Below, in pieces: positions 7,786 through 9,967 of a stretch of 9,967 bases of DNA. Source of the DNA: Nitrospirales bacterium. GTDB lineage: Bacteria > Nitrospirota > Nitrospiria > Nitrospirales > UBA8639. Location: the NCBI GenBank assembly GCA_013817135.1, contig JACDDF010000042.1, positions 1 through 9,967 of the forward strand, given 5' to 3'. The notes under the pieces are model-generated. The model made no database searches. It had not been told where the DNA came from and saw only the letters and a program-made list of their open reading frames with translations. How positions within the stretch are numbered: the first letter of the stretch is position 1; each line of letters starts with the position of its first letter. Position numbers and translations under genes: made by a program.

Positions 7786-8817
7786 TCATTGAACCAGCTT
7801 TTTTCTTGCTGAATAAGTCTTACAAGGGATTGAACTGGGTCCGCATCTTCCATCAACCGCTGCCATCCATTGCCCATTGATGAAATGCGGGTCGACATGG
7901 TGCATGCCATACGCATTCCATCCTTCTCCTGACATCGTGACGACAGGTTTTTCTGAAACTATTTTTTCTTTATAGGCGGTTTTCGATAATTCTTCTATTT
8001 CAAAGGCGAACACCTGAATGCCATAACGTGGCTCAGTATCTTGGGTGAACCGGTAAATCCGCCCATCATGAACGAGAACCCTTCCGCCCGGCCTGGCGAT
8101 ATGCTTATTTAATTTCACGATCGGATTCATCGGATGAGGCCTCCAATCCCCCATCAACTCGTCAGCATAATAGAGGTTCAAGGCGTCATTTTGTGGGTTT
8201 GTATAAAACAACCACCAGATATTCTCATATCGAAAAATTGAGGGATCCACATAGTGCTCCCCATTAAAGATGCTTTTCACGAATTCCCATTCCGCAGGAA
8301 ATGACTTGGCGCGGTATAGCCTGATCGAGAGATCTTCGTGGCTCTCCAGTATTAAGTAATCATTGTTTTCCCACCCGAACACGTAGGGATAGGATAAGTG
8401 GAACGGTTCATTAATAAGAATCTTCTTGTATTCCCATTTTTTACCATCCTCGCTTTCGGCATATCCAATGTCTCCCTGATTATTGGCCCGATTCAACACT
8501 TCGAAAAACAGATAAAAACGACCATCTTTGATTGTCATAAAGGGATCGGCAACAAATTTGGCATCGATATCCTTAACATCCTTTGCTGTAAGAACGGGAT
8601 TCGAGATGTCTTCCGGATCATGTAATTCAAATGGGGATACACCCGTGTAGATTCCAATCGACCAGGGACCGGAACCAACGTTCTCCACCTTCGGACCTAA
8701 AAAGCTTTGGACAACCCCCCGGTACGGAGAACTAGCCCTCCAGATCAATGCCCCTATTACCAGGCTAATGATGATTACCCCAGCAAGTACAACTGGAGAC
8801 ATTTTAAATTTTTTCAT
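7786..8817 (-). CDS. Membrane-anchored GINT1 N-terminal-like beta-propeller protein
   Basis: The 343-residue protein has a short basic N-terminus and one hydrophobic anchor at about 7-26, then a domain starting at GPWSIGIYTG (50-59). The rest matches the glucosamine inositolphosphorylceramide transferase 1 N-terminal-like family, a five-bladed propeller resembling GH43/GH32 enzymes. Repeated blade motifs are visible: FVADPFM (88-94), FYLFFEVL (101-108), GDIGYAESEDGKKW (115-128), FHLSYPYVF (139-147), YVDPSIF (189-195), ARPGGRVL (241-248), RFTQD (256-260) and MHHVDPH (305-311). Asp91, Asp191 and Asp310 are candidate active-site acids. In bacteria this domain is often joined to a formyltransferase or another transferase domain; here it stands alone behind a membrane anchor. 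Its chemistry is not established, so a glycan-modifying or glycan-binding role is inferred from the locus. The ATG at 8817 lacks a strong ribosome binding site. Confidence 0.82.
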   Translation of the reverse strand: MKKFKMSPVVLAGVIIISLVIGALIWRASSPYRGVVQSFLGPKVENVGSGPWSIGIYTGVSPFELHDPEDISNPVLTAKDVKDIDAKFVADPFMTIKDGRFYLFFEVLNRANNQGDIGYAESEDGKKWEYKKILINEPFHLSYPYVFGWENNDYLILESHEDLSIRLYRAKSFPAEWEFVKSIFNGEHYVDPSIFRYENIWWLFYTNPQNDALNLYYADELMGDWRPHPMNPIVKLNKHIARPGGRVLVHDGRIYRFTQDTEPRYGIQVFAFEIEELSKTAYKEKIVSEKPVVTMSGEGWNAYGMHHVDPHFINGQWMAAVDGRCGPSSIPCKTYSARKKLVQ

Positions 8818-8926
8818 TAACTCAATATGCTTTCACTTAGTCCTGGTCGTAGAGGGCGTACAGCAAATTTGCCTGTCTGTGGATTGGAGCATGAAAAAAT
8901 TCTCATTTCTTTCATCCCACTCACAG

Positions 8927-9757
8927 TTAAAGCCCAGCCCTACAAGCAACAGTCGCCAGGAAATCTATGGGCACCATCTTCTCTTTCAAAAATATGGGAG
9001 GGGGTCGTTTTGAAATTCTTTCAACATCACTGATTTTCCACAGCCCCAATGATTTATCCTTATACTCCCCCTTACTAGTCTTTTGAGTGCAGTTTTCCAC
9101 AAGTAGGCGTAAAGGAGGAGGAAAATGAAAAGGAGCCGCCTCAAAATTCAGCACCCTCCATTCGCCCGTCTTGATATCGTGGTTCTCTTTTCGTCCTAAA
9201 AATGTGGTTGTGAGCAGATAGGTTGCCCCACTCCTACTCATGTTCTTCAAGGCCCTAAAAATGTCCGAATAGGAAAAATGCACCAAACAATCACGACAGA
9301 AAATGAGATCTACTTCAGGTAACTCATCTTTCAAGAGATTAAACTTTCCAAAATCAATGTCATGAGTTTGATATAAGTACAGGTTCTCTTCAACTAATTC
9401 TGCAACAATATCTGCCCCAATATAATGAACACTTTTCAAATCCACGGTCTTCATCCAGAAAAAATCGCCACAAGGGATATCCAACATTGTTGAAATCTTA
9501 AAATCCTTCAAAATGATTGGTAGTTCTTTCACAATGGTTTTTGTTTGCTCAAGATCTGACCCGCTCCCAGAGACACTCCACTTTCCTCTCCATTTATTTT
9601 CCTTGAATATTTCGGTAAATATGGCCTCCTTGGATTTTGTTCTTGAAGCCACCACATTGCAACTTTTTCTCAGCCATTGGTATACACGAATGGCACCAGG
9701 AACTTTCTTCATTAACCGTTTTAATTTCGAAACCATTCCAGGCTTTTCCAAAATCAC
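8927..9757 (-). CDS. Class I SAM-dependent methyltransferase
   Basis: This is a predicted methyltransferase of 276 residues. Motif I is MLDIPCGDFFWMK at 91-103, followed by the acidic strand end YIGADIV (112-118) that should hold the SAM ribose. A motif IV-like LIFCRDCLVHFSYSDI lies at 151-166, and a post-motif strand ATYLLTTTF at 178-186. The N-terminal part has NKWRGKWSVSGSGSDLEQT (54-72), a conserved-looking segment ahead of the Rossmann core. The last 30 or so residues, after LWKISD (239-244), look less typical. Start: GTG at 9755-9757 with AGGAG seven bases upstream, a strong choice. It follows a glycosyltransferase by 83 bp and precedes the propeller gene by 109 bp. O-methylation of a sugar or of the chain end is the likely role; the acceptor is unknown. 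Confidence 0.85.
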   Translation of the reverse strand: MILEKPGMVSKLKRLMKKVPGAIRVYQWLRKSCNVVASRTKSKEAIFTEIFKENKWRGKWSVSGSGSDLEQTKTIVKELPIILKDFKISTMLDIPCGDFFWMKTVDLKSVHYIGADIVAELVEENLYLYQTHDIDFGKFNLLKDELPEVDLIFCRDCLVHFSYSDIFRALKNMSRSGATYLLTTTFLGRKENHDIKTGEWRVLNFEAAPFHFPPPLRLLVENCTQKTSKGEYKDKSLGLWKISDVERISKRPPPIFLKEKMVPIDFLATVACRAGL

Positions 9758-9764
9758 GCTTCAA

Positions 9765-9769
9765 CTCCT
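9765..9769 (-). promoter_or_regulatory. Ribosome binding site deciding a GTG start
   Basis: AGGAG on the minus strand lies seven bases before the GTG at 9755-9757. It marks that codon as the start of the methyltransferase. The next in-frame ATG would be residue 8 (MVSKLKR), which has no comparable site. Confidence 0.65.
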
Positions 9770-9840
9770 AGAGATCGTCTCAAAACTTTTGGCTTTTTCG
9801 AGTTTCGACTCAGGTAACTTCTACATTCAAATCATGAATA

Positions 9841-9966
9841 TTACTTTTTATATTCAGCCAACAGTTTGTCCACCATCATTCGATATTTTTTCTCGAAATT
9901 TTTTACCATATGATTTTCTTGAGCAAACTCCCATGATTTTCTGGACATACGCCTGAGTTCCTGAGT
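9841..9966 (-). CDS. C-terminal end of a probable glycosyltransferase, 5' part outside window
   Basis: Only the last 41 codons and the TAA (9841-9843) are visible. The peptide includes LRRMSRKSWEFAQEN and ends NFEKKYRMMVDKLLAEYKK, a basic/acidic helix. This resembles the C-terminal helix of group 1 (GT4, GT-B fold) glycosyltransferases, where a phrase like 'R..s..aW.fA.en....vE.yy' is common. No catalytic part can be seen, so the family is a judgement from a short tail. It reads in the same direction as the methyltransferase, 83 bp ahead of it. Confidence 0.6.
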   Translation of the reverse strand, partial: TQELRRMSRKSWEFAQENHMVKNFEKKYRMMVDKLLAEYKK

Positions 9967-9967
9967 T

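Noticed and set aside
9513..9956. Plus-strand open frame of 147 codons
   Set aside because: Opposite the methyltransferase N-terminus and the glycosyltransferase tail; no domain or start signal.
9952..9967. Tandem duplication of the 8-mer CCTGAGTT at the right edge
   Set aside because: Two copies only, inside a coding sequence and cut by the window edge; likely chance.
1..9967. CRISPR arrays, tRNA or rRNA genes, insertion sequences, attachment sites
   Set aside because: No regularly spaced repeats, cloverleaf-like sequence, transposase or terminal inverted repeats were seen on either strand.

Overview
All recognisable genes in this window lie on the minus strand and read from right to left, as one co-directional block. 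The content is that of a Gram-negative cell-surface polysaccharide (O-antigen type) locus that uses ABC-transporter-dependent export. The diagnostic pair is wzm/wzt, an ABC-2 permease followed 29 bp later by an ATPase with a C-terminal Wzt substrate-binding domain. No rRNA, tRNA, housekeeping gene or insertion sequence is present, so the organism cannot be named. An outer-membrane-bearing bacterium is the only inference I would defend. The DNA is moderately AT-rich, with purine-rich ribosome binding sites before several genes.

Layout in transcription order (high to low coordinates): the last 41 codons of a probable glycosyltransferase (9841-9966); a SAM-dependent methyltransferase with a GTG start (8927-9757); a membrane-anchored beta-propeller protein like the N-terminal domain of glucosamine inositolphosphorylceramide transferase (7786-8817); a 0.9 kb stretch without an intact gene (6887-7785); wzm (6038-6886); wzt (4665-6008); a 0.4 kb stretch without an intact gene (4272-4664); an APH/choline-kinase-like phosphotransferase (3021-4271, start uncertain); an AsnB-type glutamine-dependent amidotransferase (1096-2940); a 279 bp gap; and a family 2 glycosyltransferase cut by the left edge (1-816).

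How they may work together (inference): the glycosyltransferases build a glycan on a lipid carrier in the cytoplasm. The AsnB-like enzyme could amidate a sugar acid or supply asparagine. The kinase-like and methyltransferase proteins could modify the glycan. Wzm/Wzt then exports it, with the Wzt C-terminal domain reading a feature of the finished chain. In E. coli O8/O9a the chain end is capped by the kinase/methyltransferase WbdD, and Wzt recognises that cap. Here a kinase-fold protein, a methyltransferase and a Wzt with a C-terminal domain share one locus, so a two-protein version of such a cap is the most interesting hypothesis in the window. The three gaps contain broken open stretches that may be eroded genes, but none is recognisable.
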